Assembly (NCBI RefSeq): GCF_008040105.1
Contig: NZ_VRMG01000005.1
Span: 310,001 to 374,000, forward strand
Length of the DNA stretch: 64,000 nucleotides
Direction of reading: 5' to 3'
Origin: Lacisediminihabitans profunda
Lineage (GTDB): Bacteria > Actinomycetota > Actinomycetes > Actinomycetales > Microbacteriaceae
Shown piece by piece: positions 26,399 through 36,897 of this stretch. The notes under the pieces were generated by a model, which saw nothing but the letters and a program-made list of their open reading frames with translations, did not search any database and was not told the DNA's origin. Both the position numbers and the translations under genes were made by a program. Positions within the stretch are counted from its first letter, which is position 1; the number at the start of each line of letters is the position of its first letter.

Positions 26399-27745
26399 GT
26401 GGCCGCATTGGACAAGACCAGCCCAGCCTCCCCGTCAGCCTCGAAGGTCAGGCAAACCGAGCGCACGTATGTGCTCGACACGTCTGTGCTCCTGTCTGAC
26501 CCGAAGGCGATCTTCCGCTTCTCGGAACACGCCGTCGTTCTGCCCGTCGTGATCATCTCGGAGCTCGAGGCCAAGCGCCACGATCCCGAGATCGGCTACT
26601 TCGCCCGGCAGGCTCTCCGCAACCTCGACGAACTGAGGGTCCAGCACGAGAGACTCGACTTTCCGATCGCGGTGGGCGATGGCGGTTCCCTGCGGGTCGA
26701 ACTCAACCATTCGAACATGTCGGTGCTGCCCTCTGGTCTGCAACTCAACGACAACGACTCGCGCATCCTCGCCGTGGCGCTCAACCTCTCCAACGACGGT
26801 CTGGATGTCACGGTCGTCTCGAAGGACCTGCCCCTGCGGGTGAAGGCCGCATCGATCGGGCTGGCGGCCGAGGAGTACCGGGCCGAGCTCGCGGTGGACT
26901 CCGGCTGGACCGGCATGGAGGATGTCACCCTCCCGTCAGAGCAGATGGCCAGGCTCTACGAGACCGAGTCGCTGCACACCCGGGTCGTCGGCGACACCCC
27001 GGTGAACACCGGGCTGGTCATCCACTCGGACCGGGGATCGGCCCTCGGCCGGGTCACCGCACCCGGGCAGCTGCGACTGGTGCGCGGGGACCGCGACATC
27101 TTCGGCCTGCACGGCCGATCGGCCGAACAGCGGCTGGCCATCGACATGCTGCTCGACCCGGAGATCGGAATCGTGTCGCTCGGCGGCCGAGCCGGCACCG
27201 GCAAGTCGGCACTCGCCCTCTGTGCCGGGCTCGAGGCCGTGCTCGAGAAGCAGCAGCACAAGAAGATCATGGTCTTCCGCCCGCTCTACGCGGTCGGCGG
27301 CCAGGAACTCGGCTTCCTGCCGGGCGACGCCTCGGAGAAGATGAACCCGTGGGCACAGGCCGTGTTCGACACCCTGGGATCCGTCGTCTCCCAGAACGTG
27401 CTCGACGAGGTCGTGGAACGCGGACTGCTCGAGGTGCTGCCGCTCACCCACATCCGCGGACGCTCTCTGCACGATGCGTTCGTGATCGTGGATGAAGCCC
27501 AGTCGCTCGAGCGCAACGTCTTGCTCACCGTGCTCAGCCGCATCGGCCAGAACTCGAGGGTCGTGCTCACCCACGACGTGGCCCAGCGGGACAATCTGCG
27601 GGTCGGCCGACACGATGGTGTTGCCTCGGTGATCGAAACTCTCAAGGGCCACGCGCTCTTCGGCCACATCACCCTGACCAGGTCCGAGCGTTCGGCGATC
27701 GCGGCCCTCGTGACCGAGATGCTCGAATCGAATGAGCTTGCCTGA
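26399..27745 (+). CDS. phoH2: PIN-PhoH fusion protein (PhoH2 type)
   Basis: A 448-residue protein. Residues 22-160 form a PIN ribonuclease domain (YVLDTSVLL with D27; E55; D118/D120 in NDNDSRIL; D143). Residues from about 235 to 440 form the PhoH ATPase with Walker [10 protein letters not shown] (262-270) and Walker [10 protein letters not shown]. Characterised PhoH2 proteins unwind and cut RNA. In mycobacteria phoH2 has a small upstream partner gene; none is evident here. The start is GTG 26399. Confidence 0.92.
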   Translation: MAALDKTSPASPSASKVRQTERTYVLDTSVLLSDPKAIFRFSEHAVVLPVVIISELEAKRHDPEIGYFARQALRNLDELRVQHERLDFPIAVGDGGSLRVELNHSNMSVLPSGLQLNDNDSRILAVALNLSNDGLDVTVVSKDLPLRVKAASIGLAAEEYRAELAVDSGWTGMEDVTLPSEQMARLYETESLHTRVVGDTPVNTGLVIHSDRGSALGRVTAPGQLRLVRGDRDIFGLHGRSAEQRLAIDMLLDPEIGIVSLGGRAGTGKSALALCAGLEAVLEKQQHKKIMVFRPLYAVGGQELGFLPGDASEKMNPWAQAVFDTLGSVVSQNVLDEVVERGLLEVLPLTHIRGRSLHDAFVIVDEAQSLERNVLLTVLSRIGQNSRVVLTHDVAQRDNLRVGRHDGVASVIETLKGHALFGHITLTRSERSAIAALVTEMLESNELA

Positions 27746-27795
27746 CAACTTGCCCGGGTAGACCGGTGAGGTGACCCACACTCGAGGGACAGAGT

Positions 27796-27801
27796 TAAGC
27801 T
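27796..27801 (+). promoter_or_regulatory. -10 box (TAAGCT) of a leaderless promoter
   Basis: TAAGCT ends 6 nt before the GTG at 27808. There is no ribosome site in between. Confidence 0.58.
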
Positions 27802-27807
27802 CGTAGG

Positions 27808-28593
27808 GTGAGCAGCCTGACGATTACCGTGATGATCGCTTTCGCGATTCTCACGGTGTGGGGCCTCGTCGCCCCACGCGGCCAGTGGCGCGCTCTCGCC
27901 GGATGGAGTCGACACGATTCCGACGGGGGCGAGCCCGGTCCGCTCGGCGTGGCCATCCTCCGGATCGTGTCGGCCGTCGGCCTCGTCGTGGTCCTGTTCG
28001 GCAGCATCTCCCTGGCGAATCCCGTGCGCGAGGAGCTTCCCCGCGCGGTGGACGTGCCCGCGCGCATGAGCACGGTGGAGCGACTGTGGGGTTCGCCGGC
28101 GCCGGTCGTGGTCAATCGGGTGTTCGTCCCGGTCTCCGCGCCGCCCAGCGGCGTCGTCGCGCAGCCGGTGTTGCGCTATCAGGCCATGATCGGCGCGCAG
28201 CGCACGCCGAGCTACCTCTTCGGCCTCAAGAACTACACCAGGCACGGCGCGAAGCCGGGGGACGGCTACATCGGCTCGTCGCCGCAGGTGGGACTGACGG
28301 CGCTCGACTCCGCCGACCTGGTCTTGCAGGTGCGGGCAGACAAACGGTGCATCCCGTACAGCGTCGCGCTGGTCGAGACGGAGGACACGGTGACCGTCGG
28401 GGTCTACTTCGGGCAGCCGAACGCTGCCGGTTCTGGCAACGACGCAAATGTCACCCAGTGCGACACGGGTGCGAGCGGGTCGAAGTCGGTGTCGATGCTC
28501 ATTCCGGTCGACCTGAAGTCCGCCGTGGCCGGCCGCACGGTGCGCGACTTCGACGGTTCGGCCATCGAGAGCGCCGGAGTGCCGACGGAGTAG
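27808..28593 (+). CDS. Two-TM protein with extracytoplasmic domain, unknown function
   Basis: A 261-residue protein. Membrane segments lie at about 4-22 and 47-69, followed by about 190 extracytoplasmic residues of beta-rich character ending in a Thr/Ser/Gly-rich part. Two cysteines (KRCIPYS and TQCDTG) may pair outside the cell. No family was recognised. The GTG start is probably leaderless. It converges on fumC with only 4 nt between the two stops. Confidence 0.75.
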   Translation: MSSLTITVMIAFAILTVWGLVAPRGQWRALAGWSRHDSDGGEPGPLGVAILRIVSAVGLVVVLFGSISLANPVREELPRAVDVPARMSTVERLWGSPAPVVVNRVFVPVSAPPSGVVAQPVLRYQAMIGAQRTPSYLFGLKNYTRHGAKPGDGYIGSSPQVGLTALDSADLVLQVRADKRCIPYSVALVETEDTVTVGVYFGQPNAAGSGNDANVTQCDTGASGSKSVSMLIPVDLKSAVAGRTVRDFDGSAIESAGVPTE

Positions 28594-28597
28594 ACGA

Positions 28598-30016
28598 CTA
28601 CGCCTGCGGCGGTCGGGTCATCGACAGCACGTCGAGCGCCGAATCGAGCTGTTCGACCGTCACCTCGCCGCGCTCCACGAATCCGAGGTCGATCACCGAT
28701 TCGCGGATCGTGATCGCCTTGGCCACCGCGTTCTTGGCGACCTTGGCCGCCGCCTCGTAACCGATCACCCGGTTGAGCGGGGTGACGATGGCGGGTGAGG
28801 ACTCGGCGAGGGCGAGGGCCCGTTCCACGTTGGCCTGCAGGCCGTCGACGGTCTTGTCGGCGAGGGCGATGGTGGAGTTCGACAGGAGGCGGATCGACTC
28901 GAGCAGGGCGGTGCCCATGACCGGGATCGCCACGTTGAGCTCGAACGAGCCGGAGGCGCCCGCCCAGGCGATCGTGGAGTCGTTGCCGATCACCCGGGCC
29001 GCGACCATGAGCACGGCCTCCGGAATCACCGGGTTCACCTTGCCCGGCATGATCGACGAGCCGGGCTGCAGGTCCGGGATGTTCAGTTCGCCGAGGCCGG
29101 TGTTCGGGCCGGATCCCATCCAGCGCAGGTCGTTGCAGATTTTGGTGAGGCTCACGGCGATCACCCGGAGGGCTCCGGATGCCTCGACCAGGGCATCCCG
29201 CGCTCCCTGCGCCTCGAAGTGGTCGCGGGCCTCGGTGAGGGGTAGGCCGGAGTCGGCCGCGAGCAGCTGGATCACCCGCTGGGAGAAGCCGGCCGGCGTG
29301 TTGATGCCCGTGCCGACGGCGGTTCCGCCGAGCGGCACCTCGGCGACCCGGGAGATCGTGGATTGGACGCGGTCGATGCCGTATCGAATCTGGGCCGCGT
29401 AGCCGGCGAACTCCTGTCCGAGCGTGACCGGGGTCGCATCCATGAGGTGGGTGCGACCGGACTTCACGACCGACTTCCAGAGCTCAGCCTTGCTCTCCAG
29501 CGCCACGGCGAGGTGGTCGAGCGCGGGCACGAGGGTGCCGAGAAGCGCGCCGGTCACAGCGACGTGCACCGAGGTGGGGAACACGTCGTTCGACGACTGG
29601 GAGGCGTTCACATGGTCGTTGGGGTGCACCGGCCGGCCGGCGAAGCGGGTGGCGAGCGTGGCGAGAACCTCGTTGGCGTTCATGTTGGAGGACGTGCCGC
29701 TGCCGGTCTGGTACGTGTCGACCGGGAACTGGTTGTGATGCCGCCCGGCGATGAGTTCGTCGGTGGCGAGCACGATCGCCTCCGCGATCTCCGCGTCGAG
29801 GATGCCGAGATCCCGGTTGACGATGGCCGCCGCGCGCTTGATGCGGGCGAGAGCCACGATCTGGGCGGGCTCGAGCCCGGATCCCGAGATCGGGAAGTTG
29901 TCGACCGCGCGCTGGGTCTGCGCCCCGTAGAGGGCGGCGACCGGCACCCGCACCTCGCCCATCGTGTCGTGTTCGATGCGGTACTCGTCGTCGGCGACCT
30001 GGTGCAGAGTGTTCAC
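28598..30016 (-). CDS. fumC: Class II fumarate hydratase
   Basis: A 472-residue protein of the fumarase/aspartase superfamily. The signature [11 protein letters not shown] binds the substrate loop. Earlier marks are [24 protein letters not shown] and [19 protein letters not shown]. It interconverts fumarate and malate in the TCA cycle. The GTG at 30016 begins MNTLHQ and has only a weak ribosome site. It is the last gene of the minus-strand run beginning at 33171, 63 nt after the carbonic anhydrase gene. Confidence 0.95.
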   Translation of the reverse strand: MNTLHQVADDEYRIEHDTMGEVRVPVAALYGAQTQRAVDNFPISGSGLEPAQIVALARIKRAAAIVNRDLGILDAEIAEAIVLATDELIAGRHHNQFPVDTYQTGSGTSSNMNANEVLATLATRFAGRPVHPNDHVNASQSSNDVFPTSVHVAVTGALLGTLVPALDHLAVALESKAELWKSVVKSGRTHLMDATPVTLGQEFAGYAAQIRYGIDRVQSTISRVAEVPLGGTAVGTGINTPAGFSQRVIQLLAADSGLPLTEARDHFEAQGARDALVEASGALRVIAVSLTKICNDLRWMGSGPNTGLGELNIPDLQPGSSIMPGKVNPVIPEAVLMVAARVIGNDSTIAWAGASGSFELNVAIPVMGTALLESIRLLSNSTIALADKTVDGLQANVERALALAESSPAIVTPLNRVIGYEAAAKVAKNAVAKAITIRESVIDLGFVERGEVTVEQLDSALDVLSMTRPPQA

Positions 30017-30079
30017 GGCGCTGTGTCTTTCTTCTCGATGATCCGGGGTATCCGGGGTGGGGCGAACGGGGATGGTGTT

Positions 30080-30706
30080 TCAGACCTCGCCGACAATGAT
30101 GTCGGGAACGGCTGCACCCTGGAGCAAACGGTAGTTCGCACCGACGATAGCCAGCGTACCCGCGGCGATCGCGTCGCTGATGAGCTCGGAGCTCTCGAGC
30201 AACTCGGCGACGGTGTCGCGCAGGTGTTCGCGGCCCACCTCCGTCGCGTCCGGGCGGTCTCCGTCCGGGGCGCTGACTCTCTTCACCGCGGGAATGATCT
30301 TCTCGATCAGGCCGTGGATGTGCGGCGGCAGCGGAACGGCGTCCGGCGCCTGCGAGTCGATGGCCGCCCTCACCGCTCCGCACTCGTCGTGGCCGAGCAC
30401 GACGATGAGGGGAACGTGCAGCACCGCGACCGCGTACTCGAGCGAGCCGAGCACCGAGTCCGAGATGATCTGGCCGGCGTTGCGCACCACGAAGAGGTCG
30501 CCGAGTCCCTTGTCGAAGATGATCTCGGCGGCGAGGCGGGAGTCGCTGCAGCCGAAGAGCGCGGCCTGGGGCGCCTGTCGGTCGACGAGCTGCTCGCGCC
30601 TCTCGACGTCCTGGCGGGGATGGCTCGGCTCGCCGTTCACGAAGCGCTGATTGCCGCGGGACATCTCCTGCCAGGCGATAGACGGACTGCGGATTTCTTC
30701 GCTCAC
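30080..30706 (-). CDS. Beta-class carbonic anhydrase
   Basis: A 208-residue protein. Zinc ligands are C53 (in FGCSDSRL, with D55/R57 dyad), H106 and C109 (LGHDECGAV). It hydrates CO2 to bicarbonate, probably for carboxylases. The start GTG 30706 overlaps the DUF4245 stop by 4 nt (GTGA). The larger frame continuing upstream is out of keeping with the family length. Confidence 0.93.
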   Translation of the reverse strand: MSEEIRSPSIAWQEMSRGNQRFVNGEPSHPRQDVERREQLVDRQAPQAALFGCSDSRLAAEIIFDKGLGDLFVVRNAGQIISDSVLGSLEYAVAVLHVPLIVVLGHDECGAVRAAIDSQAPDAVPLPPHIHGLIEKIIPAVKRVSAPDGDRPDATEVGREHLRDTVAELLESSELISDAIAAGTLAIVGANYRLLQGAAVPDIIVGEV

Positions 30707-31356
30707 TTGGTCTTTCCTTCCGCGTCGAGTTGAGCAGCGATGGCGGCCGCGAGCACCCGGAATTCCGCCGGCTCGGCCGTGCCGTAGAGCACGACGCTGC
30801 TGCGACCCACCGTCGTGGTGAGAGCGTAGGCGATGTTTCCGGTGTCGCTCTCGCTGCGTCGGTCGTAGACGGTCCACTCGAGGCCGCCGAGGGAATCCGT
30901 GCCGGTGGCTCGAGCCCGCTCGAGCGCGTTCGACACCCAGGTGCGGTTGGCGTCGATGCCCTGCTTGAGCCCGATGAACTGGGCGCTCGGCGTGATGAAG
31001 CCGATGGTCCACGCCGTGATCCCGTCGGCCGAGGTGGTGACTCCGTCGTCGTTCGCGCTCCAGCCGGTGGGGAGCCTGGGTGCGGCGAGGGGCGCACCCA
31101 CGAGCGATTGCGACTTGGCGGCATCGCCGACGAAGTCCACGGGTTGGCGGGCCGGCTGGTCGGGCCGGACGACGACGAGCACGAGAACGAGCACCACGCC
31201 GAGCGATGCGAGCAGGGCGAGCACGAGATTGATCAGGGACTGGTTGGCGCGGTGCTTGCGGGAGGCCTCGGCCTTGCGCGCGGCCGTCTCCTCCGGAGTC
31301 TCTGGACGGCCGAGCTCGGCGACGACGCGCGCCGGCCGGTCGGGGGGAAGCGTCAC
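30703..31356 (-). CDS. DUF4245 membrane-anchored protein
   Basis: A 217-residue protein. The cytoplasmic N-terminus is charged (ETAARKAEASRKHRANQ), followed by one membrane helix (about 43-66, rich in L and V) and an extracytoplasmic domain. The layout and its location after xseB match the actinobacterial DUF4245 family. The GTG at 31356 starts 5 nt after the xseB stop. Function unknown. Confidence 0.85.
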   Translation of the reverse strand: MTLPPDRPARVVAELGRPETPEETAARKAEASRKHRANQSLINLVLALLASLGVVLVLVLVVVRPDQPARQPVDFVGDAAKSQSLVGAPLAAPRLPTGWSANDDGVTTSADGITAWTIGFITPSAQFIGLKQGIDANRTWVSNALERARATGTDSLGGLEWTVYDRRSESDTGNIAYALTTTVGRSSVVLYGTAEPAEFRVLAAAIAAQLDAEGKTK

Positions 31357-31361
31357 CGTTC

Positions 31362-31586
31362 TCAGCCCGCGACGGCGTTGCGAGCCGCGTCCAGTCGCGC
31401 CTTCGCGCCGATGAGCCATTCCTCGCAGCGCTTCGCGAGGGCCTCGCCGCGCTCCCACAGGGCCAGCGACTGTTCGAGCGTGGTCGAACCCTGCTCGAGC
31501 TCGTTGACGACGCGCACGAGTTCGTCGCGCGCCTGCTCGTAGCTCAGGTCGGCGACCGCCGGAACGGGGGATGAGATCTCTGCCAC
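31362..31586 (-). CDS. xseB: Exodeoxyribonuclease VII small subunit
   Basis: A 74-residue helical protein. [20 protein letters not shown] (about 13-32) then [19 protein letters not shown] is the family core. It binds XseA to make ExoVII, which degrades single-stranded DNA. The GTG at 31586 is 9 nt after the xseA stop. A TAGAGT box overlapping the last codons of xseA places a possible leaderless promoter directly in front of it. Confidence 0.93.
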   Translation of the reverse strand: MAEISSPVPAVADLSYEQARDELVRVVNELEQGSTTLEQSLALWERGEALAKRCEEWLIGAKARLDAARNAVAG

Positions 31587-31592
31587 GGCTTA

Positions 31593-31598
31593 ACTCTA
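31593..31598 (-). promoter_or_regulatory. Internal -10 box (TAGAGT) before xseB
   Basis: On the minus strand TAGAGT overlaps the xseA stop codon and ends 6 nt before the GTG of xseB at 31586. This could give the small subunit, and the genes after it, their own leaderless transcript. Confidence 0.5.
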
Positions 31599-32834
31599 CC
31601 GAGCCTTGGCGGGGGTGGTCGGCGGCGGGGTGACGGTGGTCGTCACGGTGCCGTCGGCGAGGGTGAGGAGGAGCGGAGTGCCCACCGGCGCCTCCTTCTC
31701 GCTGCGCAGCACCGCGCCGCCCGGCAGTTGGGCGATCGCGTATCCGCGGTCGAGGGTGCGTTGCGGCGACAGCGCGCGCAACTGGGACCGCAACTCGCCC
31801 ACCCGGGTGCGGGAGCGTTCGATCAGGAGATCGATGAGCTCGGTGCTTCGTCCGATGTAACGTCCCAGCTCCTCGGCGCGGGAGTCGACGAGCCAGGACG
31901 AACTCGCGAGCACCGGGCGTGACCTCAGTTGCTCGAGCCGGTCGATCTCGGTCACGACGAAGCTCGTCACCCGGCTCTGGATGCGCGACCGGGCCTGCTG
32001 CACCCGGCTGAGTTCCTCCGCCACATCTGGCACCACGCGCTTGGCCGCGTCGGTGGGAGTGGATGCCCGCAGCGAGGCGACCTCGTCGAGCAGCGGCCGG
32101 TCCGCCTCGTGCCCGATGGCGCTCACGATGGGGGTGACACAGGCCGCGGCGGTGCGCACGAGAGTCTCGTCGCTGAAGACGAGGAGGTTCTGGAAGTCGC
32201 CGCCGCCGCGCGCGACGATGATCACGTCGACCTCGGGGTCCGCGTCGAGGAGCTTGAGCGCCGCCGTGACCTCGCCGGAGGCACGATCGCCCTGCACCGC
32301 GGTGTGCACGACGCGGAAGGCCACCGCGGGCCAACGCAACTGGGCGTTGCGCAGAACGTCCTTCTCGGCATCCGAGTCCTTGCCGGTGATGAGCCCGACA
32401 CAGCCGGGCAGGAAGGGGAGCGGCTTGCGGCGGGCGGGGTCGAAGAGGCCCTCCGCCCGGAGCTTCTGGCGGAGGCGTTCCAGCCTCTCCAACAGGTCGC
32501 CGAGGCCGACGTGGCGCATCTCGAACACCTGCATGGTGAGGGTGCCGCCCTTGACCCAGTAGTTGGGTTTGACGAGGGCGATCACCCGGTCACCCTGCTT
32601 CAGGTCGTCGGGGAGCTTCGCCTTCACCGACGACCAGACGGTGAAGCCGACAGTCGCGTCGACATCGAGGTCCTTGAGTTTTCCGTAGACGTTGCCGCCC
32701 GAGAGCCCCCACTGGGTGATCTCGCCCTCCACCCACACGGAGCCGAGCCGATCGATCCAGCCCTTGATCTTGTTGGAGAGGAGCGCCACGGGCCACGGGG
32801 CGTCAACGGTGGATGGCCCGGGATCTATGGTCAT
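31596..32834 (-). CDS. xseA: Exodeoxyribonuclease VII large subunit
   Basis: A 412-residue protein. The N-terminal OB-fold (about 15-110, [22 protein letters not shown]) precedes the catalytic region with [31 protein letters not shown] and [17 protein letters not shown] coiled-coil C-terminal part binds XseB. The protein ends [15 protein letters not shown]. The start is ATG 32834, 19 nt after the preceding gene. Confidence 0.94.
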   Translation of the reverse strand: MTIDPGPSTVDAPWPVALLSNKIKGWIDRLGSVWVEGEITQWGLSGGNVYGKLKDLDVDATVGFTVWSSVKAKLPDDLKQGDRVIALVKPNYWVKGGTLTMQVFEMRHVGLGDLLERLERLRQKLRAEGLFDPARRKPLPFLPGCVGLITGKDSDAEKDVLRNAQLRWPAVAFRVVHTAVQGDRASGEVTAALKLLDADPEVDVIIVARGGGDFQNLLVFSDETLVRTAAACVTPIVSAIGHEADRPLLDEVASLRASTPTDAAKRVVPDVAEELSRVQQARSRIQSRVTSFVVTEIDRLEQLRSRPVLASSSWLVDSRAEELGRYIGRSTELIDLLIERSRTRVGELRSQLRALSPQRTLDRGYAIAQLPGGAVLRSEKEAPVGTPLLLTLADGTVTTTVTPPPTTPAKAR

Positions 32835-32853
32835 GCGGGAATCGATCCTGCGG

Positions 32854-33171
32854 TCACGACTGGCCGCCCACGGGCGGCTCGCCCACGTATTCGTGCGCCT
32901 CGCCGGCGAGTTCCGGCCACAGGAGGAGGTCGCTCACCCGCACCCACCCGCGGGCCGGATGTCCGTCGACCACGAATCGCTCGGCCACACCGCGATGCAC
33001 GAGGTCGCGGGCACGGGCGGGGGTGACGTCCACCACGAGGTCGTCGCCCTCGAGAAACGCGAAGCGCCTGCCGTGCACGAGCAGGCCGACCGGCGTGGCC
33101 TCCACGCCGTCCTCGTCACGCAGGGAGATCTCCAGTGTCTCGTACGCGTCTCGCGCCGCTCTGCCGGCCAT
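32854..33171 (-). CDS. Small YjbR/TfoX-like protein, unknown function
   Basis: A 105-residue protein. The pattern [48 protein letters not shown] resembles the compact fold of MmcQ/YjbR or TfoX N-terminal proteins, but this match was judged by eye. The ATG at 33171 follows GGAGG at 7 nt; a longer frame upstream lacks a ribosome site and crosses the ispH promoter. It is the first gene of the minus-strand xse operon and divergent from ispH (49-nt gap). Confidence 0.65.
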   Translation of the reverse strand: MAGRAARDAYETLEISLRDEDGVEATPVGLLVHGRRFAFLEGDDLVVDVTPARARDLVHRGVAERFVVDGHPARGWVRVSDLLLWPELAGEAHEYVGEPPVGGQS

Positions 33172-33207
33172 CCGTTTGCCTCCCAGCGTCTCGGAGTGCA
33201 CGCGAAC

Positions 33208-33213
33208 TACAAT
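33208..33213 (+). promoter_or_regulatory. -10 box (TACAAT) of ispH, leaderless start
   Basis: TACAAT matches the -10 consensus at 5 of 6 bases and ends 7 nt before GTG 33221. It supports that GTG as the true ispH start, over the longer frame upstream and the downstream ATG in SLNMPR. Confidence 0.65.
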
Positions 33214-33220
33214 CGGGTTC

Positions 33221-34312
33221 GTGAGCACGATAACCAACGGCGCTGCCGCCAGCCTGAACATGCCGCGGATTCCCGCGGTACGTAACAGGCTAAGGGACAA
33301 CCCCGTCAGCCATCCCAAGAGGGTGCTGCTCGCGGCGCCCCGCGGCTATTGTGCGGGAGTGGACCGGGCGGTGATCGCGGTCGAGAAGGCCCTGGAGCAT
33401 TACGGTTCGCCGGTCTACGTGCGCAAACAGATAGTCCACAACATCCACGTCGTGTCCACCCTCGAGAAGAAGGGGGCGATCTTCGTCGACGAGGTCGGCG
33501 AGGTGCCGGAGGGTTCGCACATCGTGTTCTCGGCCCACGGCGTCTCGCCCGCCGTCGTCCAGGGGGCGGCCGACCGCAACCTCGAAGCGATCGATGCCAC
33601 CTGCCCGCTCGTCACCAAGGTCCACCGAGAGGCCGTGCGTTTCGCCAGGGACGACTTCGAGATCCTGCTGATCGGCCACGCCGGCCACGAGGAGGTCGAG
33701 GGCACGATGGGGCACGCGCCGGAGCGCACCACCCTCGTCAACAGCCCGGCGGATGTCGCCCTGTTGCAGGTGAAGGATCCGGACAACCTCGTGTGGCTGA
33801 GCCAGACAACCCTGAGCGTGGACGAGACCATGGAGACGGTGCGGCTGCTGCGCGAACGCTTCCCCAACCTGCACAACCCGCCGAGCGACGACATCTGCTA
33901 CGCGACCCAGAACCGCCAGGTGGCCATCAAGAAGGTTGCCGAAGAGGCCGAACTCGTGATCGTCGTCGGCTCGGCCAACAGCTCGAACACCGTGCGCCTG
34001 GTGGACGTCGCCCTCGAGAACGGTGCCCGCGCCGCCTATCGCGTGGATTACGCGAGCGAGATTCGCCAGGAGTGGCTCGACGGCGTCGCGACCGTCGGGG
34101 TGACGTCCGGCGCGTCCGTGCCGGAGGTTCTCGTGCAGGAGGTGCTCGACGACCTCGCCGACGCCGGCTACACCGACGTGCGCCAGGTCGTCACCGCGGA
34201 GGAGGACCTGATGTTCTCGCTGCCCAAGGAGCTGCGCAAGGACGCGAGCGGCCAGGCCGACTCCCGCGGACTCGGCGGCCGGACTCGACAACTCGATTGG
34301 CAGAAGAAATGA
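33221..34312 (+). CDS. ispH: 4-hydroxy-3-methylbut-2-enyl diphosphate reductase
   Basis: A 363-residue protein carrying out the last step of the MEP isoprenoid pathway. The three iron-sulfur cysteines are C44 ([10 protein letters not shown]), C128 ([10 protein letters not shown]) and C226 ([11 protein letters not shown]). An extra N-terminal segment of about 32 residues precedes the fold, and the C-terminal tail is hydrophilic. The start choice is discussed under the -10 box. The stop overlaps the next gene by 4 nt. Confidence 0.95.
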   Translation: MSTITNGAAASLNMPRIPAVRNRLRDNPVSHPKRVLLAAPRGYCAGVDRAVIAVEKALEHYGSPVYVRKQIVHNIHVVSTLEKKGAIFVDEVGEVPEGSHIVFSAHGVSPAVVQGAADRNLEAIDATCPLVTKVHREAVRFARDDFEILLIGHAGHEEVEGTMGHAPERTTLVNSPADVALLQVKDPDNLVWLSQTTLSVDETMETVRLLRERFPNLHNPPSDDICYATQNRQVAIKKVAEEAELVIVVGSANSSNTVRLVDVALENGARAAYRVDYASEIRQEWLDGVATVGVTSGASVPEVLVQEVLDDLADAGYTDVRQVVTAEEDLMFSLPKELRKDASGQADSRGLGGRTRQLDWQKK

Positions 34313-34851
34313 CCGACCCCCGACCACGACCGCAGTACGGCGAGTACGCGAGCCCGAAGGACCAGGCCGCGGCCGCCGGGCTGCCCGCCCCGTCGTTCGC
34401 GCCGCCCGTGGTGCCGCCCGCCGGCGAGCGCGCGGTCGAGCGTGCCGCCCACGCACCCGGGGCGGCGCCGTCGGCCATCGGCACGGCAGCACCGCGCCGG
34501 TGGGACGCCTTCCTCAGCTACGCCCTGCTCGCCTATGGCGCGGTCACCGTGGTCGCCGGCTTCTTCCAGTTCACCGACCTGAACGCCGTGATCGAGCAGG
34601 TGTACACGATGATGAACATCGGTACCTACACCCCGACGGCCCTCGCCGGCACGCTCGGAATCGTCATCAACGTGTCCAACGTGGTGCTCTTCCTGATCAC
34701 CGTCGCCGTGACGATGAGGGCGCTTCGTCGGGGCCGCCTCGCCTTCTACCTGCCGATCATCGGTGGAGCGGTGGCCTATCTGGTGTCCTTCGTCTGCCTG
34801 GCCACGCTGATGCTCGGGGACCCGGCGTTCACCGCGTATGTCGGTCGCTGA
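34309..34851 (+). CDS. DUF6264-type membrane protein
   Basis: A 180-residue protein. The first about 65 residues are Pro/Ala-rich and disordered ([18 protein letters not shown]). Three or four membrane segments follow. The arrangement and the position after ispH fit the DUF6264 family of Microbacteriaceae. ATG 34309 overlaps the ispH stop (ATGA), and the 3' end overlaps the next gene by 14 nt. Function unknown. Confidence 0.78.
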   Translation: MTDPRPRPQYGEYASPKDQAAAAGLPAPSFAPPVVPPAGERAVERAAHAPGAAPSAIGTAAPRRWDAFLSYALLAYGAVTVVAGFFQFTDLNAVIEQVYTMMNIGTYTPTALAGTLGIVINVSNVVLFLITVAVTMRALRRGRLAFYLPIIGGAVAYLVSFVCLATLMLGDPAFTAYVGR

Positions 34852-35698
34852 CCCTCGCGCCCTCGAGTCATCCCGCACCGCGCCACCGGCGCTGACCTGG
34901 AGCCTGCTTCCGGCGGCCGGAGTCTCGGCATCCGCGGTGCTGCTCTTCGGCGTTCAGGCGCTGCCGGCCGGATACGCGACCCTCGCGGCCAGCCTGATCG
35001 TGGCGTTCGCCCTCGATCGCGACCTGTTCCGCAGCCTCGCGCTCGTGGCCGCCGGCCTCGGAATTGTGAGCGCCATCTCGGTCGCGGCCGACATCAGCTA
35101 CGCCAACATCGCGCTCATGGGCACGGTGCTCAGCCTCGCGATCGCCGTGCCCTACGCCGCCGAGCGCTGGGGCCTTCCACGTCTGGGAGTCGGGCGCGGC
35201 GCCGACCGGGCGATCCGGTTCCCGATCAACACCGGCCACCGCTGGACCAGGCTCGAACGCCTGTACCTGCCGATCGTGCTGGTGCTCGGCTACGTCATCC
35301 TGCCGTTCTACTTCATCGGCTCTGGGGCGTATCGCAACTGGCCGGCCATCCACGCCCCTGACGAGCTCGCTCGCCTCTTCGTCGGCGTGAACTTCGTCGG
35401 AATCTGGGACGAGATGTTCTTCATCTGCGTCGTCTTCGCGTTGCTGAGACGACACTTCCCCGTCTGGCAGGCGAACCTGCTGCAGGCCGTGATCTTCGTC
35501 TCGTTCCTCTGGGAGCTCGGCTATCGAGGCTGGGGTCCGCTGATGACCTTCCCGTTCGCTCTGCTGCAGGGGTACATCTTCACCCGCACCCGGTCGCTCA
35601 CCTATGTGGTGTGCGTGCACCTGCTGTTCGACCTGGTGGTCTTCCTGGTGCTGGTGCACGCACACAATCCTGGCTGGCTACGGATCTTCCCCTACTGA
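34838..35698 (+). CDS. CPBP-family (Abi) membrane protein with altered active site
   Basis: A 286-residue membrane protein with about eight helices. The CPBP region is visible, but the usual EExxxR motif reads DEMFFI (WDEMFFICVVFALLRR): the first Glu is Asp and the Arg is absent. The second motif is FLWEL and lacks its His. The third, HLLFD, is intact. It may be a non-proteolytic member. It starts inside the end of the DUF6264 gene. Confidence 0.72.
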   Translation: MSVADPRALESSRTAPPALTWSLLPAAGVSASAVLLFGVQALPAGYATLAASLIVAFALDRDLFRSLALVAAGLGIVSAISVAADISYANIALMGTVLSLAIAVPYAAERWGLPRLGVGRGADRAIRFPINTGHRWTRLERLYLPIVLVLGYVILPFYFIGSGAYRNWPAIHAPDELARLFVGVNFVGIWDEMFFICVVFALLRRHFPVWQANLLQAVIFVSFLWELGYRGWGPLMTFPFALLQGYIFTRTRSLTYVVCVHLLFDLVVFLVLVHAHNPGWLRIFPY

Positions 35699-35720
35699 CG
35701 CAGCGACCGGGCCGGCGCGA

Positions 35721-36746
<1,026 letters not shown>

Positions 36747-36885
36747 TGCGTCTCCTTCTGGGCTACTCGGACTGGCGCATCGGGCCAGCGCCGAATTTAC
36801 GGTACGAGTCTATTGACTCCCGGTGCCCGCGAAAGAATGCCGATTGTTTCGCGAACGAGGGCGGCTCGTGGGGAGGCAGGCTCGC

Positions 36886-36891
36886 TAGCCT
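36886..36891 (+). promoter_or_regulatory. -10 box (TAGCCT) of glpX, leaderless start
   Basis: TAGCCT ends 6 nt before GTG 36898. No ribosome site is present. Confidence 0.6.
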
Positions 36892-36897
36892 TGACAA

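Noticed and set aside
32813-33220. A 5' extension of ispH
   Set aside because: It is antisense to the YjbR-like gene and has no start signal; a consensus -10 sits just before GTG 33221.
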